DNA of 64,000 bases from Mycolicibacterium fortuitum subsp. fortuitum. GTDB taxonomy: Bacteria > Actinomycetota > Actinomycetes > Mycobacteriales > Mycobacteriaceae. Below are positions 16,317 to 25,075 of the stretch, piece after piece. Position numbers and translations under genes: made by a program. The stretch is from the NCBI RefSeq assembly GCF_022179545.1, contig NZ_AP025518.1:6014001-6078000 (forward strand). The letters are read 5' to 3'. Position 1 is the first letter of the stretch. Every line of letters starts with the position of its first letter. Under the pieces are notes generated by a model that was given only the letters and a program-made list of their open reading frames with translations, ran no database searches and had not been told where the DNA came from.

Positions 16317-16354
16317 GATCCGGTTGCCGCGAACAAGTCAGCGGCAACCGGATC
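16317..16354. repeat. 14-bp perfect hairpin plus a third half-copy
   Basis: GATCCGGTTGCCGC (16317-16330), a 10-nt loop, then GCGGCAACCGGATC (16341-16354). The first 12 bases recur as GATCCGGTTGCC at 16473-16484, 25 bp before the next gene. There is no poly-T and no gene ends just upstream, so it is not an ordinary terminator. The 16221-16508 gap holds no convincing protein gene otherwise. Confidence 0.6.
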
Positions 16355-16508
16355 ACACGTCCACGTCGCCTAATTCGTATGACGCACCGTCACCGTAACC
16401 ACCCGTCACCGGGCAACGCCTTCAAAATCCGGCGGCAGACTTTCAAAAAACTTGAGGACGCGTAGTTCTACCGATCCGGTTGCCTTCCGGCTGCCCCACC
16501 ATGACGTC

Positions 16509-16817
16509 ATGAGTCAGGAACCCAGTTGTACGGCGCCGCTGTCGCTCGTCGGCATCGTTGCGATGGTTGTCGCCTATCTGCTGATGCTCTCGGTGCTCTC
16601 CGACACGGACATGGCATCCAAATTCGAAAACGGCGTCGCACCACCGGGGACCGACGTGATGGGCAACCGCATCGCCGCCGTCGGCGGAATCATTGCCGGT
16701 GGCTGCGCCTGGGTGGCCGTTGCCGCCGGTCGTATGGTCCTACCGATCGTGCTGGTGCTCATCGCCTCTGCACCGTTTGCGCTTCTTTCGCTCGTCGCGC
16801 TGCAACTCGCGTTCTGA
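16509..16817 (+). CDS. Small membrane protein, three helices
   Basis: 102 residues. Hydrophobic segments near 11-30, 55-78 and 80-100, with a polar loop TDMASKFENGVAPPGTDVMGN between the first two. No family recognised. The ATG at 16509 lacks a clear ribosome site; the frame is supported by composition and by membrane-segment pattern. Confidence 0.6.
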   Translation: MSQEPSCTAPLSLVGIVAMVVAYLLMLSVLSDTDMASKFENGVAPPGTDVMGNRIAAVGGIIAGGCAWVAVAAGRMVLPIVLVLIASAPFALLSLVALQLAF

Positions 16818-16882
16818 TCGGAGGCGGCCACCGACTGTGGCGCACCGTGATTTCCAGCACCCAACCGATAGGATTCGCCCTC

Positions 16883-17689
16883 ATGTTGCCGGCACGACTG
16901 GTTGTGGCTGCTGCGGTAGCCGCCGTCGCCCTCGCAGGTTGCGGGCCCACCACCGAACCATCGACACCGTCCGCTCCGGCCGGTGGCACGACGCCCGCTG
17001 CGACAACTACGCCGACTACGACGGCGTCGAGCGCGTCACCCGACCCCACCTCAGGCGCGGCATTGGCCACCGATGCGCACGGCTACACGATCACGTCGAT
17101 CACCGAGCCCGGCTCGCAACCGGGCAAATCGGTGACCATTCCTCAGCTGTCCGGCGGCGACCCCGCCGTCACCGCGCGCTTCAACGCTGCCATGCAGGCC
17201 TCCCGGGCCGGGATGCCCCAACAGTCCGCCGACATGAGCGTCGACGACGGCGAGCTCCCCGGCGGGTACCGCAGCGGCGTCACCAGAATCGGCTCGGGCG
17301 TCGTGGCCGGACGTATCGTGCTGCTCTGGTACGGCAAGGGAGCCGCACACCCCAACCAGAGTCTGGGCACCGTCGTGATCCAGACCGAGACCGCGGCACC
17401 GGTCACCGTCGATGACCTGTACCAGGATCGCGCCGCCGCGCAGGCCCGGCTGCGGACGCTGCTGCCGCAGTTGGACACCAGTGGGCGGCTGAATGCGGGC
17501 TCGGTGTCGGGCGAGGACATCGCCGACAATTGGCTACCCACACCGAGCGGGCTGCAGATCTATGTGTCAGTGGCCCACGTGATGGGTGACTATGTCGTGG
17601 TGACCGTGCCGTGGGACCGAATCGCCGATCTGCTGCGACCGGGGATGCTCGAAGTACTGACCTCGGACTCGACGCAGGCGAATCGCTGA
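16883..17689 (+). CDS. Lipoprotein with DUF3298/RsiV-like domain
   Basis: 268 residues. The signal sequence ends in the lipobox AVALAGC (Cys about residue 21), followed by a Thr/Ser/Pro-rich tether (about 25-60) and a globular domain of the type found in MPT64 and RsiV (VTIPQLSGGDP, ending VTVPWDRIADLL). It should be anchored on the outer face of the membrane. A TAGGAT box at 16869-16874 puts transcription 2 nt before the ATG at 16883. The next gene starts within its stop codon (TGATG), so the two are made together. Ligand unknown. Confidence 0.78.
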   Translation: MLPARLVVAAAVAAVALAGCGPTTEPSTPSAPAGGTTPAATTTPTTTASSASPDPTSGAALATDAHGYTITSITEPGSQPGKSVTIPQLSGGDPAVTARFNAAMQASRAGMPQQSADMSVDDGELPGGYRSGVTRIGSGVVAGRIVLLWYGKGAAHPNQSLGTVVIQTETAAPVTVDDLYQDRAAAQARLRTLLPQLDTSGRLNAGSVSGEDIADNWLPTPSGLQIYVSVAHVMGDYVVVTVPWDRIADLLRPGMLEVLTSDSTQANR

Positions 17690-18132
17690 TGGCACCGGGG
17701 CCGACCGGGCCGGCGTGGACCGGTCGCAGTTTGCGGCTGCCCGCACCACCCACCGCCGAGCACGCCGCCGAACTGGCACAGCGCGCCGTCGATGCCGCAT
17801 TCAACGTCGACGGCATCGAACTCGACTACAGCCCAAGCTCTCTGGAACGCGTGGACGTCATCCTCGAGGGCTTCCGGGAACCGGGCTCAGACGCGGTAGC
17901 CGAGACGGTCTTCGTCTTCGGCTGTTACATCGGGGAAGTACTCGTCCGCAACGCGGGCTACGAATGGGTCGACACACCAACAGAACTCGCGCGCAACCTC
18001 GGGCCGCTGACCGTGCGTCGCACAGCTACGACAACGCATGCCAGCCCGATCTGGAAAGCGTTCAAACGCGTCGACAACGGCGACACCGACAGCGTCGCGT
18101 ACTTCTATCAGGTGTTCGCGGGCCAGTACTGA
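17689..18132 (+). CDS. Hypothetical cytosolic protein coupled to the lipoprotein
   Basis: 147 residues; its ATG overlaps the lipoprotein stop by one base. Sequence features: an alpha-helical N-terminal part (TAEHAAELAQRAVDAAF), then ETVFVFGCYIGEVLVRNAGYEW and a C-terminal SPIWKAFKRVDNGDTDSVAYF stretch. The alternating pattern suggests a compact alpha/beta domain of a DUF found in actinobacteria and cell-wall-associated loci, but I cannot name it securely. No signal peptide. Confidence 0.7.
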   Translation: MAPGPTGPAWTGRSLRLPAPPTAEHAAELAQRAVDAAFNVDGIELDYSPSSLERVDVILEGFREPGSDAVAETVFVFGCYIGEVLVRNAGYEWVDTPTELARNLGPLTVRRTATTTHASPIWKAFKRVDNGDTDSVAYFYQVFAGQY

Positions 18133-18205
18133 ACACGACGGCAATTACCACCGAAGGTCCTGCGTAGCCTCGGCCGCCCAACAAGTCCAGCCGTATTCTT
18201 GCCTC

Positions 18206-18727
18206 ATGCCGACATTTCCGGCTGAACTGACATATTCCGGTGCAAGCCTCACCGCACCGGCCCAGGACACCTGGGCGGCCAACCCACCGAACTTCCGTCG
18301 CTTTGAACACACGATCGTCATCGGCCACGGGGATGCGGTGTGGATTTTCGCGACAGCCGAGGTGATGAAGTGGGGAATCAAGCGGCGCAGCGGCTTCGAT
18401 GTCACACCTGACAGTGTTGCCGAAGAGGGCACCGACTATTGCATCACGGCAAGATGGGGGCCCGTCGTCGTGCGCGAACCGGTGCGAGTCGTCGCTGTCG
18501 TCGACAAACCTGATCGTTGCGGGTTCGCCTATGGCACGAAACTCGGACACCCGGTCTGCGGCGAAGAGGCATTTATCGTGCACCGAAATGCCGCCGGCAC
18601 AGTATTTCTGACACTGCGTTCCCTGACGCGGCCCGCACCCGAGGGACCATGGCGGCCGTTGTTCCCCGCACTGCTGATCGCGCAGCGCTTCTTCCGCCGA
18701 CGCTATCTACGGGCACTCACAGCCTGA
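18206..18727 (+). CDS. DUF1990 family protein
   Basis: 173 residues. FAYGTKLGHPVCGEEAFIVHRN is the family hallmark (FGYGTLPGHPxxGEExF), and the C-terminus ARRRYLRALTA-like FFRRRYLRAL is also typical. The fold is SRPBCC-like and the role is unknown; in plants and actinobacteria it is linked to lipid or hydrophobic-ligand binding. The start is fixed by a TATTCT -10 box (18194-18199) with transcription predicted exactly at this ATG. Confidence 0.86.
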   Translation: MPTFPAELTYSGASLTAPAQDTWAANPPNFRRFEHTIVIGHGDAVWIFATAEVMKWGIKRRSGFDVTPDSVAEEGTDYCITARWGPVVVREPVRVVAVVDKPDRCGFAYGTKLGHPVCGEEAFIVHRNAAGTVFLTLRSLTRPAPEGPWRPLFPALLIAQRFFRRRYLRALTA

Positions 18728-18784
18728 ATCAGGCGTACGCCGCCGGGTCGTGCCGGACTTGGCATCGGAAACACGCCCTTATGG

Positions 18785-18871
18785 CGGTGGCGGAGGGATT
18801 TGAACCCCCGGACGGTGTTAGCCGTCTCTCGCTTTCAAGGCGAGTGCATTAGGCCGCTCTGCCACGCCACC
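18785..18871 (-). tRNA. tRNA-Ser (anticodon TGA)
   Basis: 87-nt type-II tRNA: acceptor GGTGGCG/CGCCACC, anticodon loop CTTGAAA (TGA), long variable arm GAGACGGCTAACACCGTC, T-loop GGTTCAAATCC, discriminator G. Confidence 0.95.
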
Positions 18872-18890
18872 GCCGACAAGAGTACGGCCT

Positions 18891-19403
18891 TCACACCCGG
18901 CCGATGTGGGCGGGCGGCGCTCCGTTCTTCAAAGCGACACTGATGCGCCGGCAGTTCTCCCCCATCGCAGCGATCTGTGGGCGGGAAAGCCTGCCGAGAA
19001 AGTGCGAGCGGACGCCCTGGCCGTAGGTCACCATCGCCTCGCGGACAGCAGCCCTGCCCTCTTCGGTGATCGTGGCGACGACGCCGCGCCCGTCGTCCGG
19101 ACTGGCACACCTGGTCACCAGGTTCTGAACTTCCAGCCGCCGGATCTGCCGGGTCACCCGGCTGGGCAGAGACATCAGCCGTTCGGCCAGGTCACCCATC
19201 CGCGCCGAACCGGTCGGCGACTTGTCCAAGATATCGAGCAGGCGCACATCATTCAGCGTCAGATGATGCGCGTCCACCAGCGACCGATTCAAAGTCGCAT
19301 ACATTCGCAACGCCGAGTCGAGGTAGTTCTGCCATGACCTCTGCTCGGCGATGTCCAGGCCCGGCATGTCACCCGCCGTGCGCCCCGCAATCATCCCCGC
19401 CAT
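18891..19403 (-). CDS. MarR-family transcriptional regulator
   Basis: 170 residues from the ATG at 19403. The winged helix spans about 55-125: LLDILDKSPTGSARMGDLAERL, the recognition helix PSRVTRQIRRLEVQNLV and the wing RCASPDDGRGVVATITEEG. The ATG at 19367 is the obvious start, but a TACGAT -10 box (minus 19416-19411) puts transcription 1 nt before 19403, making the 12-residue-longer form more likely. It is divergent from a quinone oxidoreductase gene, a common MarR target. Confidence 0.85.
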   Translation of the reverse strand: MAGMIAGRTAGDMPGLDIAEQRSWQNYLDSALRMYATLNRSLVDAHHLTLNDVRLLDILDKSPTGSARMGDLAERLMSLPSRVTRQIRRLEVQNLVTRCASPDDGRGVVATITEEGRAAVREAMVTYGQGVRSHFLGRLSRPQIAAMGENCRRISVALKNGAPPAHIGRV

Positions 19404-19461
19404 GGGCGCAATCGTAAGGGACGTCAGTATTGCTGCGCTCGGGAAACAGAAGGCTTGTAGC

Positions 19462-20448
19462 GTGGAAAAAATGCATGCAATTGTCGCCTCCGCCAATGGC
19501 CATCTGACCTGGGAAAACGTCGCTGATATCACGGCAGCAAACGACGAGGTCTTGATCCGGGTCCACGCCGCGGGGGTGAATCGGGCGGACTTGCTCCAGG
19601 CGGCGGGGAAGTATCCGCCCCCGCCAGGGGCCAGCGAAACCATCGGATTGGAGGTTTCGGGCACCATCGCGGCGGTCGGCGCCGATATTACCGACTGGTC
19701 AGTTGGGCAACCGGTATGCGCATTGCTCGCAGGCGGCGGTTACGCCGAATATGTCGCGGTACCCGCCCTGCAGGTGCTGCCATTGCCTGATGGCATTGCC
19801 CTGAGTGACGCCGCAGGCCTTCCCGAAGTGGCGTGCACGGTGTGGTCGAACCTCGTGATGACGGCGGGTCTGGCGGCGGGACAACTCGTCCTGCTGCACG
19901 GTGGCGCCAGCGGCATCGGCACCCATGCCACACAGGTGGTGCATGCGCTCGGCTCCCGGGTCGCGGTGACCGCCGGCTCGGCGGACAAGCTCGCCCTGTG
20001 CCGCGACCTCGGGGCCGAGATCACGATCAACTACCGCGACGAAGACTTCGTCGAACGATTGCGCGCCGAGACCGTCGGCGCAGGTGCCGACGTGATCCTG
20101 GACATCATGGGAGCGGCCTATCTGGACCGCAATGTCGATGCGCTGGCGACCGGCGGACGCCTGGTGATCATCGGCATGCAGGGCGGTATCAAAGCCGAAC
20201 TGAACATCGCCAAGTTGCTCGGTAAACGGGCCGGGGTCATCGCCACCTCGCTGCGCCCGCGCCCTGTCGACGGGCCGGGTGGCAAGGGCGAGATCGTGCG
20301 GGCGGTGATCGAAAACGTCTGGCCGATGATCGCCGACGGACGGGTGCGGCCGATCATCGGAGCCGAACTGCCCATCCAGCAGGCCCAGCGGGCCCACGAG
20401 CTGCTGGCGTCCGGTGAGGTGTCAGGAAAGATCGTCCTGACGGTCTAG
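19462..20448 (+). CDS. NAD(P)H:quinone oxidoreductase, zinc-independent MDR family
   Basis: 328 residues. The MDR layout is clear: a catalytic N-terminal domain with VLIRVHAAGVNRADLLQAAGK and a Rossmann domain with LLHGGASGIGTHATQVVHALG; zinc-binding residues of alcohol dehydrogenases are absent. It corresponds to Rv3777. GAAGG at 19449-19453 lies 8 nt before the GTG at 19462, favouring it over the ATG at 19471. It probably reduces quinones or alpha,beta-unsaturated carbonyls; the MarR gene upstream may sense them. Confidence 0.86.
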   Translation: MEKMHAIVASANGHLTWENVADITAANDEVLIRVHAAGVNRADLLQAAGKYPPPPGASETIGLEVSGTIAAVGADITDWSVGQPVCALLAGGGYAEYVAVPALQVLPLPDGIALSDAAGLPEVACTVWSNLVMTAGLAAGQLVLLHGGASGIGTHATQVVHALGSRVAVTAGSADKLALCRDLGAEITINYRDEDFVERLRAETVGAGADVILDIMGAAYLDRNVDALATGGRLVIIGMQGGIKAELNIAKLLGKRAGVIATSLRPRPVDGPGGKGEIVRAVIENVWPMIADGRVRPIIGAELPIQQAQRAHELLASGEVSGKIVLTV

Positions 20449-20453
20449 CGCGA

Positions 20454-21650
20454 TCAGCCCAGCGAGGCGAGGGCCCGGACGAGCTGATCGACCTCGGCCC
20501 CGGTCGAGTAGTGCGACAACCCCACCGTGACCGCGCCGCCGATGTCGTTCACCCCGATCACGTCGAGCACGCGTGAGCTGGCGTTCGAGATCGCGAGGAT
20601 GCCGTTGTCGGCCAACCGTTGCACCACCCGCTCGGCCGGGATGTCCCGCACCACGAAGCTGAGCACCGGAATCTGCGACTCCGGCCTGCCGATCACCATC
20701 ACCAACGGCAACGAGCGCAGCGAGGCCACCAGGTACTCGAACAACCGGTCCAGATACGCGCCGGCCGAGCGCATCGAGATCGTCAGCCGCTCACGGCGTG
20801 AGCCGGTGGCGGTGTCATCGAGGTTGGACAGGTACTCGATGCTGGCGACCACGCCGCCCAGCAGGCCGTACTGATGCATGCCCACCTCCAGGCGGGCCGG
20901 ACCGGTCGCGTGCGGGTTCAACGACACCGAGGCCAACGAATCGATGGTCGACGGATCGCGGAACACCAGGGCGCCGATCGGAGGGCCGCCCCACGGCACG
21001 GCGTTGAGAGCGACGACATCGGCATCGATCTCGTTGATGTCGATCAGCCGGTACGGCGCCGCGGCCGAGTGGTCCACGACGACCATGCCACCGACCTCAT
21101 GCGTGAGCTTGGTCACCTCACCCAGATCGGTGACCGTTCCCAGGGTCGACGACGCCGAGGCGATGGCCACCAGACGGGTCGGCTTGTCGATCAGACCTTC
21201 CCACTGCCAGGCAGGCAGCTCACCGGTCTCGATGTCGACCTCGGCCCATTTGACCTTGGCGCCATAGCGATTCGCGGCCCGCAGCCACGGCGCGATGTTG
21301 GCCTCGTCATCGAGGCGGGTGACCACCACCTCGTAGCCGAGCCCCACCCGGCTCGAAGACGCCTCGGCCAGTGCGGTCAGCAACTGGGCCCGGTCGGCGC
21401 CGAGCACCACGCCCCGCGGATCCGCGTTGACCAGGTCCGCTACAGCTTGGCGGGCAGCGGTGAGAACGGCCGCACTGCGGCGAGCCGATGGGTGCGGCCC
21501 CACTGCCGTTGGCATCGAGCCGCGGAATGCAGTGGACACCGTCGTAGCGACGGAATCGGGCACCAGCATGCCGTTCTGGGCATCGAAGTGGACCCACCCA
21601 TCGCCCAAAGACGGGTGCAACCCACGCACCCGGGCGACGTCGTATGCCAT
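20454..21650 (-). CDS. Class-V aminotransferase-fold protein lacking the PLP lysine
   Basis: 398 residues, related to cysteine desulfurases and the orthologue of Rv3778c by position. It keeps the PLP-nitrogen aspartate ([17 protein letters not shown]) and the core Aminotran_5 fold, but the segment that should read SxHK reads [12 protein letters not shown]: the Schiff-base lysine is replaced by Pro. It also lacks an active-site cysteine loop. It therefore cannot act as a normal PLP aminotransferase, and may be a PLP sensor, scaffold or enzyme of different chemistry. The ATG at 21650 sits 1 nt after the start predicted by a TAAGGT -10 box; a longer form to 21725 is unlikely. Confidence 0.85.
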   Translation of the reverse strand: MAYDVARVRGLHPSLGDGWVHFDAQNGMLVPDSVATTVSTAFRGSMPTAVGPHPSARRSAAVLTAARQAVADLVNADPRGVVLGADRAQLLTALAEASSSRVGLGYEVVVTRLDDEANIAPWLRAANRYGAKVKWAEVDIETGELPAWQWEGLIDKPTRLVAIASASSTLGTVTDLGEVTKLTHEVGGMVVVDHSAAAPYRLIDINEIDADVVALNAVPWGGPPIGALVFRDPSTIDSLASVSLNPHATGPARLEVGMHQYGLLGGVVASIEYLSNLDDTATGSRRERLTISMRSAGAYLDRLFEYLVASLRSLPLVMVIGRPESQIPVLSFVVRDIPAERVVQRLADNGILAISNASSRVLDVIGVNDIGGAVTVGLSHYSTGAEVDQLVRALASLG

Positions 21651-21776
21651 GCCAGCCACCTTAGAGCGTCCGCGAATATCACAAACCGACACGATTTGGT
21701 GAGTGCCCGAGAAGCACGTTTGCACTTGAAGAGACCATGCTCAGACCGGGTCACCCTGGGCAGCCATACTAGTCCA

Positions 21777-23735
21777 GTGGGCTTCGGGTTCGGAGTGCTA
21801 ATCGCACTGTTGTTGCTGGTAATCCCCGGGGCGCTGATAGCCAGGGCGGGCGGACTAACCCTGTCGGCGGCAGTCGCAGTGGGTCCAGCCTTGACCTACG
21901 GCACTGTCGCGTTGACGATCGTTCCCCTCGGGGCAGTCGGCGTGCCGTGGAACGCGTGGACAGCATTGTTTGCTGTAGCGATCGTGGCTGCCGTCGCGGC
22001 GGGGTTGCGGAGGGCCCTCGGCCGCTATCGCGACCGCGACGCAGAGGCGTCGGGCGCCGCCTCGCGGCCTGCGATGCTGGTCGCCGCAGGCGTGGTCCTG
22101 GGTGCTGCGCTGATCGCGGCCGCGGCGTTCGCCGGCCTGGCGCACTGGCAATCGATCCCCAGTACCTGGGACTCGGTGTGGCACGCCAACACCATCCGCT
22201 GGATCCTCGACACCGGCCAGGCCTCGCCGACCCACATGGGTGAGCTGCGCAACGTCGAGACCCAAGAGGCCCTCTACTACCCGTCGGCCTTCCATGCCCT
22301 GGCAGCTGTCTACTGCCAGCTCACCGGCGCCGCGGCCACCACCGCCTACACCGTGAGTTCGGTCACCGCGGCGGTCTGGCTCTTCCCGGTCAGCGCCGCG
22401 GTCCTGACGTGGAAGATGGTCCGACCGCACACCTGCGAGATGCGTACGGCCGTCGCCGCGGCCACCGCCGCGGCGCTCGCGGCGTCGTTCACCGCGGTGC
22501 CCTACGTCGAATTCGACGTCGCGGCGATGCCCAACCTCGTGGCCTACGGGCTGGCCGTCCCGGTGTTCGCGCTCATCGCGTCGACACCTGCCCACCGAGA
22601 TCGCATCGGCCTGGCCGTGCTCGCCACCGTCGGTGTCTTCTCGGTACACCTCACCGGTGGTGTGGTGACCGTGCTGCTGGTCGGTGTCTGGTGGCTGGCG
22701 GAAGCACTGTGGCGGCCGGTTCGCAGCCGGCTGTCCGACTTCCTGGCCCTGGCCGCCGTCGCGGTACCGGCCCTGCTGATCATGCTTCCCCAGTTTCTCG
22801 GGGTCCTTCAACAGGCCGACATCATCGTCGGGCACGCCTTCGTCAACCACCTCGGCAAGAAGCACTCGCTGTTCGCGGCGATCGTCCAGCACACCCGCCA
22901 CCTCAACGACTTCCCGATCCAGAACGCCCTGATCGCGCTGGCCGCCATCGGCGGTCTGGTCATGCTGATCAAGAAAATCTGGTGGCCGCTGGCGGTGTGG
23001 CTGATCCTGATCGTGTCGATCGTGCATTCCGGCGCCCCGTTCGGTGGCCCCATCGGCGCCATCACCGGCAAGTTCAGCGACCTGTTCTACAGCGACCCGC
23101 GCCGGCTGTCGGCAGTGGTCACGATGCTGTACGCGCCGATGGCCGCCATCGGACTGTGCACCCTGGTCCTGCTCGCGGCGGCGGCGCTTCGCCGAACCGG
23201 TGCCCGCCCGGTGTGGATCAGAACGACGGCCGCCGTCGCGCTGGTCGCCACCACAGTGGGCCTGGCCTGGCACTACTTCCCCCGGCACAAGTACCTGTTC
23301 GGGCAGAAGTACGACTCGGTGATGATCGACGGCAAGGATCTGGAGGCCTTCGCCTACCTGGCAGAACTGCCCGACGCCCGCGCCACGCTGATCGGCGACG
23401 CCAACACCGACGGCACCGCCTGGATGTACGCGGTTTCCGGGCTCCACCCGCTGTGGACGCACTACGACTACCCGGTGCAACAGGGCCCCGGGTATCACCG
23501 GTTCATTTTTTGGGCATACGCAGATGACGCCGACACGGATCCCCGGGTTGCCGAGGCGGTCGAGGCACTCAACATCCGCTACGTGCTCACCAGCACACCG
23601 GTGGTCCGAGGGTTTGTCATGCCAGACGGGCTAGTGTCGCTAGACAGCTCACGGTCGTGGGAGAAGATCTACGACAACGGTGAGGCCCGCATCTACCGCT
23701 GGCACGGCGAGAACGCGGCGAAGAAGACGAACTGA
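21777..23735 (+). CDS. Multispanning membrane glycosyltransferase-like protein (Rv3779 homologue)
   Basis: 652 residues, with about ten to twelve membrane helices over the first 500 residues and a periplasmic C-terminal domain (about 500-652). STWDSVWHANTIRWILDTG is the conserved acidic first-loop region of GT-C-like DUF6541 proteins. The M. tuberculosis counterpart Rv3779 has been tied to polyprenyl-phosphomannose/lipoglycan synthesis (from memory). The GTG at 21777 is preceded by CATACT ending 7 nt upstream (leaderless). It begins a five-gene plus-strand run leading into galactan export. Confidence 0.8.
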   Translation: MGFGFGVLIALLLLVIPGALIARAGGLTLSAAVAVGPALTYGTVALTIVPLGAVGVPWNAWTALFAVAIVAAVAAGLRRALGRYRDRDAEASGAASRPAMLVAAGVVLGAALIAAAAFAGLAHWQSIPSTWDSVWHANTIRWILDTGQASPTHMGELRNVETQEALYYPSAFHALAAVYCQLTGAAATTAYTVSSVTAAVWLFPVSAAVLTWKMVRPHTCEMRTAVAAATAAALAASFTAVPYVEFDVAAMPNLVAYGLAVPVFALIASTPAHRDRIGLAVLATVGVFSVHLTGGVVTVLLVGVWWLAEALWRPVRSRLSDFLALAAVAVPALLIMLPQFLGVLQQADIIVGHAFVNHLGKKHSLFAAIVQHTRHLNDFPIQNALIALAAIGGLVMLIKKIWWPLAVWLILIVSIVHSGAPFGGPIGAITGKFSDLFYSDPRRLSAVVTMLYAPMAAIGLCTLVLLAAAALRRTGARPVWIRTTAAVALVATTVGLAWHYFPRHKYLFGQKYDSVMIDGKDLEAFAYLAELPDARATLIGDANTDGTAWMYAVSGLHPLWTHYDYPVQQGPGYHRFIFWAYADDADTDPRVAEAVEALNIRYVLTSTPVVRGFVMPDGLVSLDSSRSWEKIYDNGEARIYRWHGENAAKKTN

Positions 23736-23759
23736 GCAGAACTGATCCAAGGGAAGGCC

Positions 23760-24272
23760 ATGACCATCAACCCCGACGATGACAACATCGAGATCCTCGC
23801 CAGCACGGCCGACGAGACCGATGCCGACGCTGACGGCAAGTCGCTGACAGACCTCGTCGAACAGCCGGCCAAGGTCATGCGCATCGGCACCATGATCAAA
23901 CAGCTGCTCGAAGAGGTGCGCGCGGCTCCGCTCGACGACGCCAGCCGCAACCGGCTGCGCGACATCCACCGGACCAGCATCAGCGAACTCGAGGACGGCC
24001 TCGCCCCCGAACTGCGTGAAGAACTCGAGCGGCTGACGCTGCCCTTCACCGAGGACAGCGTGCCGTCCGACGCCGAACTGCGGATCGCCCAGGCGCAGCT
24101 TGTCGGCTGGCTCGAAGGGCTGTTCCACGGCATCCAGACGGCACTGTTCGCTCAGCAGATGGCCGCCCGTGCACAGCTCGAACAGATGCGCCAGGGTGCC
24201 CTGCCGCCGGGACTGCAGGTTCCCGGCGGGCAGCGCGGTGGCTCCCACCCCGGCACCGGCCAGTACCTGTAG
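23760..24272 (+). CDS. bpa: Bacterial proteasome activator Bpa/PafE
   Basis: 170 residues. It is a homologue of Rv3780: an acidic disordered N-terminus (to about 30), a four-helix bundle that forms the dodecameric ring (about 35-140), then a flexible tail ending GTGQYL. The GQYL C-terminus is the motif that docks into the 20S proteasome alpha ring and opens its gate without ATP; it lets the proteasome degrade unfolded proteins such as HspR. A ribosome site, AAGGGAAGG, precedes the ATG. It is embedded between the Rv3779 homologue and the Wzt gene, 8 nt before the latter. Confidence 0.93.
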   Translation: MTINPDDDNIEILASTADETDADADGKSLTDLVEQPAKVMRIGTMIKQLLEEVRAAPLDDASRNRLRDIHRTSISELEDGLAPELREELERLTLPFTEDSVPSDAELRIAQAQLVGWLEGLFHGIQTALFAQQMAARAQLEQMRQGALPPGLQVPGGQRGGSHPGTGQYL

Positions 24273-24280
24273 GTCACCCG

Positions 24281-25075
24281 TTGTCTGATCCGTACATATC
24301 GACGCACGAAGCATGGGTCGAGTTCCCCATTTTCGATGCCAAGACGCGTTCCCTGAAGAAGGCGTTCCTCGGCAAGGCCGGCGGCGCCATCGGGCGCAAC
24401 GAGTCCAACGTCGTCGTCATCGAAGCGCTGCGCGACATCACGATGTCACTGAAAATGGGCGACCGGGTCGGTCTGGTCGGCCACAACGGCGCGGGTAAAT
24501 CCACACTGCTGCGGCTACTTTCGGGAATCTACGAGCCGACGCGAGGCTCGGCGACCGTCAGTGGCCGGGTGGCTCCCGTATTCGACCTCGGCGTCGGCAT
24601 GGATCCCGAGATCTCGGGTTTCGAGAACATCATCATCCGGGGGCTGTTCCTCGGTCAGACCCGTAAGCAGATGCTGGCCAAGGTCGACGAGATCGCAGAG
24701 TTCACCGAACTGGGCGAATACCTGTCGATGCCGCTGCGGACCTACTCGACCGGTATGCGGGTGCGCCTGGCGATGGGCGTGGTCACCAGCATCGACCCCG
24801 AGATCCTGCTGCTCGACGAGGGCATCGGGGCCGTCGACGCCGAGTTCCTCAAGAAGGCGCAGTCGCGGCTGCAAAGCCTGGTGGAGCGGTCCGGAATCCT
24901 GGTCTTCGCAAGCCATTCCAACGAGTTCCTGGCCCGGCTGTGCAAGACCGCGATGTGGATCGACCACGGCACCATCCGGATGACCGGCGGCATCGAGGAG
25001 GTCGTCGGCGCCTACGAGGGCCCCGACGCTGCGCGCCACGTGCGCGAGGTGCTGGAGGAAACGGCTCGTGGCTGA
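24281..25075 (+). CDS. Galactan-lipid ABC exporter, ATP-binding subunit (Wzt/RfbE)
   Basis: 264 residues. Walker A GHNGAGKST, the signature YSTGMRVRL and Walker B PEILLLDEGIG are all intact, with the H-loop ASHSN. It matches Rv3781. With the permease two genes on it is thought to flip lipid-linked galactan across the membrane. There is no ATG before the fold; I use TTG at 24281, preceded by AGGT at 24271-24274 overlapping the bpa stop. It has no C-terminal carbohydrate-binding domain. It overlaps glfT1 by 8 nt. Confidence 0.9.
   Translation: MSDPYISTHEAWVEFPIFDAKTRSLKKAFLGKAGGAIGRNESNVVVIEALRDITMSLKMGDRVGLVGHNGAGKSTLLRLLSGIYEPTRGSATVSGRVAPVFDLGVGMDPEISGFENIIIRGLFLGQTRKQMLAKVDEIAEFTELGEYLSMPLRTYSTGMRVRLAMGVVTSIDPEILLLDEGIGAVDAEFLKKAQSRLQSLVERSGILVFASHSNEFLARLCKTAMWIDHGTIRMTGGIEEVVGAYEGPDAARHVREVLEETARG

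Noticed and set aside
20454..21725. Longer start for the class-V aminotransferase-like gene
   Set aside because: The TAAGGT promoter puts the transcript start at 21651, downstream of 21725.
21855..23498. 547-residue minus-strand frame opposite the Rv3779-like gene
   Set aside because: Composition (Asp/His/Arg repeats) is typical of antisense to a hydrophobic high-GC gene.
24281..25075. bpa/wzt junction frameshift
   Set aside because: TTG start with AGGT at proper distance explains the missing ATG.
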